A stretch of DNA of 64,000 nucleotides from Bog-473 sp963754445. GTDB taxonomy: Bacteria; Actinomycetota; Acidimicrobiia; Acidimicrobiales; RAAP-2. Numbering within the stretch: position 1 is the stretch's first letter; every line of letters starts with the position of its first letter. The notes beneath the pieces were generated by a model. It was not told where the DNA came from and did not search any database. It saw nothing but the letters and a program-made list of their open reading frames with translations. Below, piece by piece: positions 42,811-51,873 of the stretch. The stretch lies in assembly GCA_963754445.1 (NCBI GenBank), contig CAVWFT010000002.1, positions 1,426,001 to 1,490,000 of the forward strand, written 5' to 3'. Both the position numbers and the translations under genes were made by a program.

Positions 42811-45336
42811 ATGGCCGACATCGACGCCCTGCTCGCTGCGCTGACCCTCGAGGAGAAGGCAACCCTGACCGCAGGTGGAGACATGATGGCGACGGCTGCA
42901 ATCGAGCGGGTCGGCATCCCGACGATTGCCGTGACCGATGGTCCGAACGGCGCCCGCGGGCCGAGCTATCCGGGCATCGGCGGCGAACCGTCCACGTGCA
43001 TCCCTTGTGGTTCGGCTCTCGGTGCCACCTGGGACCCGACCTTGGTCGAACGTCTGGGTGCCCTGGTAGGACGCGAAGCCCTCGACCGTGGTTGCCGGGG
43101 TCTCTTGGCGCCCACCGTCAACCTCCACCGCTCACTCCTGGCCGGCCGGAATTTCGAGTGCTACTCCGAGGATCCGCTGTTGAGCGGCCGACTCGCCGCC
43201 GGATACGTGCGCGGAGTGCAGTCGACCGGCGTCTTCGCCACGGTCAAGCACTTCGTGGCCAACGAGGCAGAATTCGAGCGAAACGCCATCAGCTCTGTCG
43301 TCGACGAGCGAAGCCTCCGGGAGTTGTATCTGGTCCCCTTCGAGCTGGCGGTGCGCGAGGGCGGCGCTCTCGCCATCATGACGGCCTACAACCGACTCAA
43401 CGGCAGGTGGCTGACCGAACAACCCCGCTACCTCATCGAGCTCCTGCGCGACGAGTGGGGATTCGAGGGCCTCGTGATGACTGACTGGTTCGCCGTGGTC
43501 GACAGCGTCACGTCTCTCGGCGCCGGACTGGACCTCGAAATGCCGGGTCCCGGGCGGGCCCTCGGCTCCGGGGTGGCCGCCCTGGTCCGCGACGGAGCGG
43601 TGCCCGAAGCGGATCTGGACGAGGCGGTCCGACGCCTTCTCGGTGGCTTTCAACGCATCGGCGCGCTCGACGGCCCTACGCCGGAGATCGACCCCGAGCC
43701 ACCGGGCGCCGAGGAACGGGCGCTGATCCGCAGCGCCGCCGCCGAGGCCGCCGTCCTCCTCCGCAACGACGGGATCCTGCCGCTCGACCGATCGGCGCTC
43801 GGATCTGTCGCGGTGGTCGGCGATCATGCCGCCATGCCCCGGGTCCAGGGTGGTGGCTCCGCGCAGGTGGTCCTCCGTCGCCTCGAGTCTCCACTCGAGG
43901 CCCTGTCCGCTGCGCTCGGCGACGACGTCGAAGTCCTCTTCGAGCGCGGGTGCGAGGTCGACCTCTCGGCCACGCCCATCGGACGGTCCGTGTTGCGTGT
44001 ACCGGACGGGTTCGCGGTCGAAGTGTTCGACGGGCTCGAGTGGTCCGGCGAGGTCGTCCACCGCACCGAGCTCGACGAGCTGCGGCTCTTCGTCTTCAGC
44101 GCATCGGTGCAGCGCTATCCCGCATCCGATTGGTCGCTCCGTGCTCGAGGCACCGTCGTGCCGGGCGAGACCGGCACGTTCCAGATCGCCCTGTCGCAGG
44201 TGGGTCGGGCCCGGGTGCTCGTCGACGGCGTCGTGGTCCTCGACGGGTTCGAGAACCCGCCACCACCCGGCGGGTCGGACTTCTTCGGCTTTGCCAGCAA
44301 GGAGCTCGTCGGCGAGGTCGCACTGGTGGCCGGTCAGCCCGTCGAGGTGGAGCTCGAGTACGCCCGGGTCGAGACTGCGCTCGCCGCTTTCCGGGTGGGT
44401 TTCCGGACGATCGACACCGACGCCCTCCTCGAGCGCGCCGTCGCGGCGGCGCGGTCCGCCGACGTGGTTGTCGCGTTCGTCGGCACGACATACGAATGGG
44501 AGACCGAAGGCCGCGACCGCACCACGTTGCAGCTTCCGGGGCGCCAAGTCGAGCTGGTGCGGAGCGTCGCCGCAGCCAACCCTCGCACGGTGGTGGTGGT
44601 CAACGCCGGGGCGCCCGTCGATCTCTCGTGGGCGGACGATGTCGCGGCCGTGCTCCAGCCGTGGTTCGGGGGGGAGGAAATGGCGGGAGGCATCGCCGAC
44701 CTCCTGACGGGAGTCTGCGAACCGGGTGGTCGACTGCCCACGACGATCCCGTTCACACTCGAGCACAGTCCGTCGTACGACAACTTTCCCGGCGAGAACG
44801 GCCAGCTGCGGTACGGCGAGGGGCTGTTCATGGGATACCGCGGCTATGAGCACCGCTGCATCGAGCCGCGATTCCCGTTCGGCTTCGGGCTCGGCTACAC
44901 CAGATTCGAATTCGGCGATGTGGTCCTGTCCAAGGCCGCGTTCGGCGCAGGCGGGGAGCTGCGTGTGTCGATCGAGGTGCGCAACGTCGGCGATCGATCG
45001 GGTGCCACGGTGATCCAGTGCTACGTGGCACCCGAATCCACCCGCTTGCCCCGCCCGCTCAAGGAGCTGAAGGCCTTTTCCAAGGTCAGGCTGGAACCCG
45101 GATCCTCGACAACGGTGGAGATGGTCCTCGACGACCGTGCATTCGCCTACTGGGACCCGGGCCAACCCGACTGGGAGGAGGTGGCGGGCCGATTCACCCA
45201 GATCTCGCCCCAGGTGGCGGGACACGACCGGCGGTCTCCGGGATGGCAGGTCGACCCTGGCCGCTACGAGATCCTGATCGGACGGAGCTCGGCCGACATC
45301 GTGGCGCGGACCTGGCTCGACGTGGTCGGCGAATAG
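42811..45336 (+). CDS. Glycoside hydrolase family 3 beta-glycosidase with PA14 insert
   Basis: 841 residues. The N-terminal barrel has VTDGPNGARG, RNFECYSEDPLLSG, VKHFVANEAEFERN and the nucleophile Asp225 in GLVMTDWFAV. The C-terminal sandwich begins near 260 (AAAEAAVLLRNDGILPLD). A PA14-like carbohydrate-binding insert occupies about 385-525 (WSLRARGTVVPGETGTFQIALSQVGRARVLVDGVVVLDG). The fibronectin III-like domain closes the chain (VRNVGDRSGATVIQCYV). Retaining GH3 enzymes with PA14 often act on beta-glucosides, including xyloglucan- or laminari-type oligosaccharides. There is no signal peptide, so it is cytoplasmic. ATG 42811 has GGAAGGAAGAG. It is followed after 77 bases by GH2, with an operator between them. 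Confidence 0.95.
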   Translation: MADIDALLAALTLEEKATLTAGGDMMATAAIERVGIPTIAVTDGPNGARGPSYPGIGGEPSTCIPCGSALGATWDPTLVERLGALVGREALDRGCRGLLAPTVNLHRSLLAGRNFECYSEDPLLSGRLAAGYVRGVQSTGVFATVKHFVANEAEFERNAISSVVDERSLRELYLVPFELAVREGGALAIMTAYNRLNGRWLTEQPRYLIELLRDEWGFEGLVMTDWFAVVDSVTSLGAGLDLEMPGPGRALGSGVAALVRDGAVPEADLDEAVRRLLGGFQRIGALDGPTPEIDPEPPGAEERALIRSAAAEAAVLLRNDGILPLDRSALGSVAVVGDHAAMPRVQGGGSAQVVLRRLESPLEALSAALGDDVEVLFERGCEVDLSATPIGRSVLRVPDGFAVEVFDGLEWSGEVVHRTELDELRLFVFSASVQRYPASDWSLRARGTVVPGETGTFQIALSQVGRARVLVDGVVVLDGFENPPPPGGSDFFGFASKELVGEVALVAGQPVEVELEYARVETALAAFRVGFRTIDTDALLERAVAAARSADVVVAFVGTTYEWETEGRDRTTLQLPGRQVELVRSVAAANPRTVVVVNAGAPVDLSWADDVAAVLQPWFGGEEMAGGIADLLTGVCEPGGRLPTTIPFTLEHSPSYDNFPGENGQLRYGEGLFMGYRGYEHRCIEPRFPFGFGLGYTRFEFGDVVLSKAAFGAGGELRVSIEVRNVGDRSGATVIQCYVAPESTRLPRPLKELKAFSKVRLEPGSSTTVEMVLDDRAFAYWDPGQPDWEEVAGRFTQISPQVAGHDRRSPGWQVDPGRYEILIGRSSADIVARTWLDVVGE

Positions 45337-45373
45337 TCAGCTTCCACACCCGTCCCACCAGGGAAAACGATGA

Positions 45374-45387
45374 TGGTAGCGATAACA
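45374..45387. promoter_or_regulatory. LacI-type operator upstream of GH2
   Basis: TGGTAGCGATAACA, 27 bases before the GH2 ATG. It matches TGATAGCGTTATCA at 56018 at 11 of 14 positions and has the central-CG, near-palindromic form of LacI-family operators. The LacI protein encoded at 50847 is the likely binder. Confidence 0.6.
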
Positions 45388-45413
45388 TCCGAACTCCAAT
45401 AGGATCGCCGCCC

Positions 45414-47861
45414 ATGCGACAGACGCCCTTGCTCGAGGGATGGACCGTGCGGCCCAAGTCCAACCGCTTCGAAGAGCGGTTGGGTTCGGGGCCGCAGGGG
45501 AGCCCGGTGACGCTGCCGCACGACGCCCTGCGCGACTCACTCCGATCGCCGTCGGGTTCGGCGGCCACCGCATTCCACGCCGGGGGAGAGTGGGAATACC
45601 GGACGACCCTGGAGCGGGAGGAGGGGTCTGAGACCGTTACCTTCCTCGAGTTCGAAGGTGTCTATCGCGACGCGCTCGTCTTCGTGAACGACAACGTGGT
45701 CGCCCATCGGCCCAATGGCTATGCCGGGTTCACCGTGCAGATCGACCATCTGCTGCACGGCGGGACCAATCAGGTCCGGGTCGAAGCCCGCACCAACCAG
45801 GACAGCCGTTGGTATCCGGGTGCGGGGATCTATCGCAACGTCTGGCTGCTCGAAGCGGGGCGGGTCCACCTGGCGCCAGAGGGTCTGCAGGTCCTGACGC
45901 CCGAGATCGACGACGAGGTCGCGGTGGTCTCGATTCTCGCCGTCGTGCGCAACCAGTCTGCGCGGCTGTCCCAGGCCCGCCTCTCGGTGGAGCTGTTGGA
46001 CGAGGACGGCATCGTCGTCGCCGGCGCAGAGGCGCCCGTGTCGACGTTCCCCGCCGACTCGTTGGAGATCCGCCAGCGTCTCTCAGTGCGGTCACCGCGT
46101 CGCTGGGGTCCCGAGCATCCGTATCTGTACCTCTGTCGGGTCAGGTTGCACGACGGCGACCAGATGCTCGACGAGGAGACGACTTCCTTCGGCATCCGTT
46201 CGTTGACGCTTGACCCGGTCCGGGGGTTACGCATCAACGGGGACCGCGTCCTGCTTCGTGGCGCATGTGTCCACCACGACAACGGCCCGCTCGGTGCGGC
46301 CACGATCGATCGTGCCGAGGAGCGCCGGGTCGAGCTGCTCAAGGCGGCGGGGTTCAACGCGATCCGCAGCGCCCACAACCCGGCGAGCAAAGCGATGCTG
46401 GCTGCGTGCGACCGCCTCGGTGTGCTGGTGATGGACGAGACGTTCGACATGTGGGAGCAACCCAAGAGCGAACACGACTATGCGTTGCGCTTCGCCGAGT
46501 GGTGGGAGTCGGATGTCGAGGCGATGGTGCGCAAGGACATCAATCATCCGAGCGTGATCCTCTACAGCATCGGCAACGAAATCCCCGAGGCCGGTCGTCC
46601 GGCCGGGGTTCGGGTGGGCCGGGCCATCGCGGAGAAGGTCAGGTCGCTCGACGGGACGCGCTTCGTGACCGAAGCCGTGAGCGGGATGCTGATCGGCGGT
46701 CCCGAGATGTTCGACGAGATCAGGAGTGCGTTGACTCGGGAGCGTGAGGAGGAGGGGGAGGAACGTGGCCCGAACTCGGCCATGAGCGATCTGGCCGACA
46801 AGCTCAATCAGGTCATGCGCGTTCCGGCCGTCGCCAAACACTCCGCCGAGACCTTCTCCTATCTCGACGTCGCCGGGTACAACTACATGGACTCGCGCTA
46901 CGACCTCGACGCCAAACTGTACCCACAGCGCGTGATCGTGGGCAGCGAGACGCACCCGGCCGCCATCGACATCGGGTGGGCTGCCGTCGTCGCCCACCCG
47001 CACGTGATCGGGGATTTCACCTGGACGGGCTGGGACTACCTCGGCGAAGCCGGTATCGGGCGCACGGTGTACGAAGGGGAGAAGCAGCTGGCCGGACCGC
47101 CCTCGTTCCTGGGCGACTACCCGTGGCGGACGGCCTGGTGCGGTGACATCGACATCACAGGTCACCGCCGGCCTCAGTCGTACTACCGCGAGATCGTGTT
47201 CGGTCTGCGCAGCGATCCCTACATCACGGTGGTGCGGCCCGAGCATCACGGCGAGATCGGCGGCACCACCCCGTGGTCCTGGAGCGACAGCGTGTCGACC
47301 TGGAGCTGGGAGGGGTACGAGGGTGGTCCTGTCACCGTCGAGGTCTACGCCGATGCGGACGAGGTCGAGCTGTTCGTGAACGGCGAGGCCGTCGGACGCG
47401 AACCCGCCGGATCGTCACGGCGCTACCGGTCGGTCTTCGAGACCACCTACGAACCGGGACTGATCGAAGCCGTGGCACGCCGCGGTGGCTCGGAGGTCGG
47501 CCGGACGACACTGCAGTCGGCCCGCGGACCGGCCCATCTCGCCGTCGACGTCGATCGGACGGAGATCTCGGCTGATCCGTCGGATCTGGCCTTCGTCACG
47601 ATTGCCCTGGTCGACGGCGACGGTGTTCCGCACGGTGCCACCGATCGCGCGGTCGAGATCCACATCGACGGTCCTGCGGTCCTGCAGGCGCTCGGTAGCG
47701 CTGATCCCGCCACCGAGGAAGGCTTTGCCGCGACGAGCTGCAGGACGTTCGACGGCCGGGCGCTGGCCGTCGTCCGTCCGAGCGGAGCGGGACGGATCTC
47801 GGTGTCGGTGAAGTCAGAGGGGTGCGACGATCGAGTCGTCTGCATCGACGCAGCGTCCTGA
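45414..47861 (+). CDS. Glycoside hydrolase family 2 (beta-galactosidase-like)
   Basis: 815 residues. Jelly-roll N-domain (EGWTVRP..., YPGAGIYRNVWL), Ig-like domain to about 265, then the catalytic barrel from GLRINGDRVLLRGACVHHDN. The acid/base is Glu389 in YSIGNEIPEAG, and the nucleophile is the Glu in VGSETHP further on. The C-terminal part (DWSDSVSTW-like region and ELFVNGEAVGR) matches the DUF4982-type GH2 tail, typical of the beta-galactosidase/alpha-L-arabinopyranosidase-like branch. No signal peptide. It leads the GH2-galT-IMPase-kinase operon, which fits release of galactose or L-arabinose and its phosphorylation. An operator lies 27 bases upstream. ATG 45414 is used; the frame to 45018 overlaps GH3. 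Confidence 0.93.
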   Translation: MRQTPLLEGWTVRPKSNRFEERLGSGPQGSPVTLPHDALRDSLRSPSGSAATAFHAGGEWEYRTTLEREEGSETVTFLEFEGVYRDALVFVNDNVVAHRPNGYAGFTVQIDHLLHGGTNQVRVEARTNQDSRWYPGAGIYRNVWLLEAGRVHLAPEGLQVLTPEIDDEVAVVSILAVVRNQSARLSQARLSVELLDEDGIVVAGAEAPVSTFPADSLEIRQRLSVRSPRRWGPEHPYLYLCRVRLHDGDQMLDEETTSFGIRSLTLDPVRGLRINGDRVLLRGACVHHDNGPLGAATIDRAEERRVELLKAAGFNAIRSAHNPASKAMLAACDRLGVLVMDETFDMWEQPKSEHDYALRFAEWWESDVEAMVRKDINHPSVILYSIGNEIPEAGRPAGVRVGRAIAEKVRSLDGTRFVTEAVSGMLIGGPEMFDEIRSALTREREEEGEERGPNSAMSDLADKLNQVMRVPAVAKHSAETFSYLDVAGYNYMDSRYDLDAKLYPQRVIVGSETHPAAIDIGWAAVVAHPHVIGDFTWTGWDYLGEAGIGRTVYEGEKQLAGPPSFLGDYPWRTAWCGDIDITGHRRPQSYYREIVFGLRSDPYITVVRPEHHGEIGGTTPWSWSDSVSTWSWEGYEGGPVTVEVYADADEVELFVNGEAVGREPAGSSRRYRSVFETTYEPGLIEAVARRGGSEVGRTTLQSARGPAHLAVDVDRTEISADPSDLAFVTIALVDGDGVPHGATDRAVEIHIDGPAVLQALGSADPATEEGFAATSCRTFDGRALAVVRPSGAGRISVSVKSEGCDDRVVCIDAAS

Positions 47862-47872
47862 ATCGCACCGTC

Positions 47873-48856
47873 GTGACTTGGGAGCTCAGGTGGCATCCGT
47901 TTCGCGGTGAGTGGGTTCTCTTCACCTCGCATCGTGACGCCCGACCATGGATCGGCGAGGCGGTGGGGCCCGAAGAGGCTCCGGTACCCGAGAACAACAC
48001 GCTCGGCCCGCTCGGTTCGCGCCTCGCCACGAAGAACCCTGACTATCGCGGCGTCTACGTCTTTACGAACGACCTGCCGGTCTTTTCCCCGGACGCACCC
48101 GAACCCAGTCCCGCCGACGACGTCTACCGCACCCGGCGCGCCACGGGCACGGCCGAGGTGGTCTGCTACCACCACGATCCCACCCGGTCGCTGGCCGATC
48201 TCAGCGACGAGGAAGTGGAGGCGGTCGTCACGACCTGGCGGGAAAGGACGCAGGTCCTGCAGTCGACGGAGGGTGTCGCGCACGTCCTCATCTTCGAGAA
48301 CCGCGGCTCCATCGTGGGCACGTCCAATCCGCATCCGCACTGCCAGATCTACGCCGGGGCGCTGGTGTACGCCACCATGGAGCGCGAGGCGGCGGTCGCC
48401 ACCGAACATCAACACCGAAGTGGTCGTTCGTTGCTCGAAGAGGTGGTGGCCCGGGAGGCCGCCGGCCCGCGTGTCGTCAGCGAAGGCGAACACTTCTTCG
48501 CCTGTGTCCCGTGGTTCGCGCAGTACGCCTACGAGGTGCTCATCCTGCCTCGCCGGCCGGCGACGTCACTGGTGGATCTGGACGACGGTCGTTGCTCGTC
48601 CCTGGCGCTCGTTCTGCGCGACGTCGTCCGGCGTTACGACGGATTGTGGGGTTTCCGCATGCCCTACGTGCTCGCGGTGCACCAAGCCCCGGTGGGCGAC
48701 CATCCTCACTACCCGTTCCACCTCGAACTCCATCCACCGCTGCGGGCACCAGGCTTGCGAAAGTACCTCTCGGGACCCGAGGTGGGGGGCGGCTCCATGA
48801 CCAACGAGTCGGATCCCGACGGAAAGGCAGCTGAGCTCCGTGCCGTTGTCGTCTGA
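47873..48856 (+). CDS. galT: Galactose-1-phosphate uridylyltransferase (GalT family)
   Basis: 327 residues. The HIT-like active site NPHPHCQIY gives His154-Pro-His156, with His156 as the nucleotidylated residue, and ENRGSIVGTSNPH is the typical lead-in. The C-terminal HPPLRAPGLRKYLSGPEVGGGS matches the GalT end. The N-terminal zinc CxxC (usually CPLCPGN) is absent: the site reads ENNTLGPLGS, so structural zinc is reduced or lost. It exchanges UMP between UDP-glucose and a sugar-1-phosphate made by the GHMP kinase two genes on. GTG 47873 (VTWELRWHP) is chosen; GTG 47822 inside GH2 is possible. It overlaps the next gene by 17 bases. Confidence 0.9.
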   Translation: MTWELRWHPFRGEWVLFTSHRDARPWIGEAVGPEEAPVPENNTLGPLGSRLATKNPDYRGVYVFTNDLPVFSPDAPEPSPADDVYRTRRATGTAEVVCYHHDPTRSLADLSDEEVEAVVTTWRERTQVLQSTEGVAHVLIFENRGSIVGTSNPHPHCQIYAGALVYATMEREAAVATEHQHRSGRSLLEEVVAREAAGPRVVSEGEHFFACVPWFAQYAYEVLILPRRPATSLVDLDDGRCSSLALVLRDVVRRYDGLWGFRMPYVLAVHQAPVGDHPHYPFHLELHPPLRAPGLRKYLSGPEVGGGSMTNESDPDGKAAELRAVVV

Positions 48857-49763
48857 AGAGGTCCGGGAGCGGTTGTGCGCACTGGGGGACCACGTGCGTT
48901 CCCTCGTCGTGAATGCCCGGGGCATGGAGATGGCTGCGGTCAGCGGGCAGACGGTGGCCGACACCATCTACGCGATCGACAAGGTGGCCGACGACGCGCT
49001 GCTGGACTGGTTCGATCAGCACTGGAGTGGCGTCACGGTGGTCAGTGAGGGTCTCGACGAGCCCGTCGTCGTGGGCGACGAGCCCGAGTGGACGGTCATC
49101 GTCGACACCATCGACGGGACACGCGGACTCATGTACGACAAGCGGCCGGCCTGGTGCCTGGCCGCCGCGGCACCGCCGGGCGGTACCTCGGCCGATCTGG
49201 TCGCAGCGGCGATGACCGAGCTTCCGACGGCCAAGCAAGGGGCAGCCGACCAGCTCAGCGCCGGACGGGGCAGCGGTCTGGTGGCCGACCGACTCGACCT
49301 CGGCAATGGGGTGCGTCAGACACTGTCGCTCCGTCCTTCGGCTGCCACCGACCTCGAGCACAGCTTCAGCGGCGTGGCGAAGTTCTTCCTGCCCGGGAAG
49401 CCGGCCCTCGTTTCGCTCGAGGCGGAGCTCTTCCGGCGGCTCGGCTGTCGGCACGTGTTCGACGACGAGTACCTCTCGTCCGGTGGGCAGATCCACGAGC
49501 TCATTTCCGGACGGGACCGTTTCGTGGCCGACCTGCGTCCGCTCGTCGACGGGATCACGTTTGCCTGCCATCCCTACGACGTCTGTGCGTCACTCTTGCT
49601 CGAGGAGGCGGGAGGCGTGGTGACCGATCCCTGGGGCGGCCCGCTCGACGTCCCGCTCGACACGGTGACCCCGGTGGCCTGGGTGGGTTACGCCAATCCG
49701 AGCTTGGCCGACTGGATCGGACCCGTGCTGGCCGAGTTGGTCGACGAGCTCCGTGCGCGCTAG
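48840..49763 (+). CDS. Inositol monophosphatase-family protein
   Basis: 307 residues of the Mg-dependent, Li-sensitive phosphatase fold. Metal ligands: Glu70 in TVVSEGLDE, and Asp89 and Asp92 in VDTIDGTRG (the DxIDGT motif), with the third-site Asp in HPYDVCASLLLEEAGG. It should remove phosphate from a sugar or polyol phosphate. Its place between galT and the GHMP sugar kinase, overlapping both, argues for a role in that pathway, such as clearing toxic sugar phosphate, rather than inositol metabolism. The start is GTG 48840. It is longer than SuhB (about 267), with an insert around 105-150 (TSADLVAAAMTELPTAKQG). Confidence 0.87.
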   Translation: MPLSSEEVRERLCALGDHVRSLVVNARGMEMAAVSGQTVADTIYAIDKVADDALLDWFDQHWSGVTVVSEGLDEPVVVGDEPEWTVIVDTIDGTRGLMYDKRPAWCLAAAAPPGGTSADLVAAAMTELPTAKQGAADQLSAGRGSGLVADRLDLGNGVRQTLSLRPSAATDLEHSFSGVAKFFLPGKPALVSLEAELFRRLGCRHVFDDEYLSSGGQIHELISGRDRFVADLRPLVDGITFACHPYDVCASLLLEEAGGVVTDPWGGPLDVPLDTVTPVAWVGYANPSLADWIGPVLAELVDELRAR

Positions 49764-50850
49764 CGCACCGGGGCGCCTGGACCTGCTCGGAGGCGTGGCC
49801 GACTATTCGGGGGCACTGGTCCTGGAGCTCCCGACCCGCCAGCGCACGGTCGTCGTGTCGGAGCCGGCGGAGGCCTTGATCGTCGGTCCGGCCATGCTCA
49901 GCGTGGAAGAGATGCAGTATTTGGCCGGCGTCCCTTACACCGAAGTGCGCCGGGCCTTCGAAGAACTGCCTCGGTGGACCCACTACATGCTCGGAGTGGC
50001 GGTGGTGTTGCTGCGCCATGAGGTCATCGATCCGCCCTGCGTCGAGCTCACCGTCTCGTCCGATCTCCCGATCTCGGTGGGTGTGGCATCGAGTGCCGCG
50101 TTGGAGGTGGCGACGGCACGCGCGCTCGGTGTAGGCGGAGACCCTCTTCGGCTCGCCGCTCTCTGCCAAGAGGCGGAGAACCACGTGGTCGGTGCTCCAT
50201 GCGGGATCATGGATCAGGTTGCCGTGGCCGCCGGCCGGATCGGTGCCGTGCTCCCGATCCTGTGCCGTCCGGCGACGGTCCGGCCGCCCATGGCATTGCC
50301 GGCCGGGCTCGAAATCGTCGGGTGGCCGACCGAGGCCGAGCACGATGTCGGCGGCGCGCCCTACGGTCGGGTGCGCGCCGCCACGTTCATGGGGAAGCGG
50401 ATGGTCGAGGACGCGGCGGCGCAGACCTGGCGCTGGGTCAGCGAGGTGCCGGCGGGCGCGGTCGGCGCGCTGCCCGACGAGGTCGTGGGCGCGGACTTCC
50501 TCGAACGCTGGTCGGGCACCGAGGACACATTGACCGAAGTCGACGAGCGCGAGACGTATCCCGTTCGGGCAGCCACGACCTTCGGGGTCGAGGAACACGT
50601 GCGGTCGTTGACCGCGCTCGGCGCTCTCGAGCGGGGCGAAGTGGGGGCGCTCGGGCCGCTGATGGCGGCCAGCGACGCGGCCTACCGCTCCATGGGCCTC
50701 GGCCACCCGGCGACTGAGGCCACGGTGGCGGAGGCCCTGGATCGACCGGGCGTCTACGGCGCTCGCTCGAGCGGAGGCGGCTGCGGTGGGACGGTCGTCG
50801 TGGCCTGCCGGCCCGGAGCGCTCGACGACGTCGAGACCCTCGTCCGCTAG
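49753..50850 (+). CDS. GHMP sugar kinase of the plant L-arabinokinase (ARA1) type
   Basis: 365 residues. Motif 1 reads APGRLDLLGGVADYSGALVLELP (residues 5-27), which matches plant L-arabinokinase (APGRLDVMGGIADYSG) and not the galactokinase signature GRxNLIGEHTDYxGG. The ATP loop is ISVGVASSAALEVA (107-120). NHVVGAPCGIMDQ (143-155) holds the catalytic Asp154. FMGKRM and the GARSSGGGCGGTVV end loop also match ARA1. It should make a sugar-1-phosphate from L-arabinose or D-galactose for the adjacent GalT-like enzyme. GTG 49753 overlaps the upstream stop by 11 bases. The 3' end overlaps the convergent lacI by 4 bases. The kinase family is sure; the sugar is inferred. Confidence 0.9.
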   Translation: MRASAPGRLDLLGGVADYSGALVLELPTRQRTVVVSEPAEALIVGPAMLSVEEMQYLAGVPYTEVRRAFEELPRWTHYMLGVAVVLLRHEVIDPPCVELTVSSDLPISVGVASSAALEVATARALGVGGDPLRLAALCQEAENHVVGAPCGIMDQVAVAAGRIGAVLPILCRPATVRPPMALPAGLEIVGWPTEAEHDVGGAPYGRVRAATFMGKRMVEDAAAQTWRWVSEVPAGAVGALPDEVVGADFLERWSGTEDTLTEVDERETYPVRAATTFGVEEHVRSLTALGALERGEVGALGPLMAASDAAYRSMGLGHPATEATVAEALDRPGVYGARSSGGGCGGTVVVACRPGALDDVETLVR

Positions 50851-51872
50851 GTGTCCCTCGAGGCACGCCCCGCAGCGGGTTCGCCAGTACTCTCCCGGAC
50901 CACCAGCTCGGCTGGGACGATGACGTGGCGCTCTGTTTCGGAGTCGTCGATCAAGGCGCGCAGCAATTCGACACAACGACGGCCGACCTCGCCGAAATCC
51001 TGGCGAATCGTCGTCAACGCCGGAACGAAGTACGCGGACTCGGGCGTGTCGTCGAAGCCGACCACACTCACGTCGTGGGGCACGCGGCGGCCCGCATCAT
51101 GCAACGCCCGAACGACGCCGAGCGCCGTCTGGTCGTTGGCAGCGAACACGGCCGTCACGTCCGGGTCTGCGGCGAGCTGCGCCCCGGCTGCATAGCCACT
51201 CCCGGGTCCCCAGTCACCGACGAGGGGGGCGGGACGCGCTGCTCCCGCGGCGCGCAGCGCGTCGGTCCAACCGCGGGTACGACTGGCGGCGTCGATCCAA
51301 TCCTCGGGTCCACGGACGTGATGCACCGTCCGGTGTCCCAGTCCGAGCAGGTGGTCCGTCGCCCTGCGGGCGCCGGCCCGCTGATCGATGGTGACGGTGG
51401 GGAGACCGATCGTCGGATCGCCGCCGACCACGACAAGGGGAAGGTCGCCGTGCACCTTGGTGACGGCCTCGACCACCTTGCGCACGGGGGCCATGACGAT
51501 CACACCCTCCACGTGGGAAGCCCGGAGCTGGTCCAGGGTGGCGGCGATGTCGTGGCCCGACGGACCCAGGGTCACGAAGCTGAGTGTGTGTCCCGTGGTG
51601 CGGGCCGCCGCTTCGATGCCGAACAGCGTGTGTGAGGGACCGAAGTGCTCGGTCTCGACCGCCACCACGCCGACAGTGCGGGAGCGGCCACCCGCCAGGA
51701 CTCGGGCGGCGGTGTTGGCCTGATAGCCGAGCGCGGCGATCGCCTTCTCCACCCGGTGGCGCGTCTCGTCGGCCACGCCGGGAAAGTCGTTCAGCACCCG
51801 GGACACGGTCATGACCGAGACGCCGGCTCGTGAGGCCACGTCCGCCATGACCGCCCGCTGCGAGGTTGCCAA
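50847..51872 (-). CDS. LacI family transcriptional regulator
   Basis: 341 residues. The HTH is RAVMADVASRAGVSVMTVSRVLNDFPGVADETRHRVEKAIAALGYQANTAARVLAGGRSRTVGVV, with the hinge helix leading into a periplasmic-binding-protein fold (VFAANDQTALGVVRALHDAGRRVPHDVSVVGFDDTPESAYFVPALTTI). TTG 51872 starts one base after the GH43 stop (TGAATTG); ATG 51848 would cut into the HTH. As the last gene of xylA-xylB-GH43-lacI, it probably represses this operon and the GH2 operon through the two TGnTAGCGnTA sites, released by a pentose or oligosaccharide. The target link is inference. Confidence 0.93.
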   Translation of the reverse strand: MATSQRAVMADVASRAGVSVMTVSRVLNDFPGVADETRHRVEKAIAALGYQANTAARVLAGGRSRTVGVVAVETEHFGPSHTLFGIEAAARTTGHTLSFVTLGPSGHDIAATLDQLRASHVEGVIVMAPVRKVVEAVTKVHGDLPLVVVGGDPTIGLPTVTIDQRAGARRATDHLLGLGHRTVHHVRGPEDWIDAASRTRGWTDALRAAGAARPAPLVGDWGPGSGYAAGAQLAADPDVTAVFAANDQTALGVVRALHDAGRRVPHDVSVVGFDDTPESAYFVPALTTIRQDFGEVGRRCVELLRALIDDSETERHVIVPAELVVRESTGEPAAGRASRDT

Positions 51873-51873
51873 T

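Noticed and set aside
43132..45225. 697-residue minus-strand frame opposite GH3
   Set aside because: Antisense shadow of the GH3 gene; no recognisable domain.
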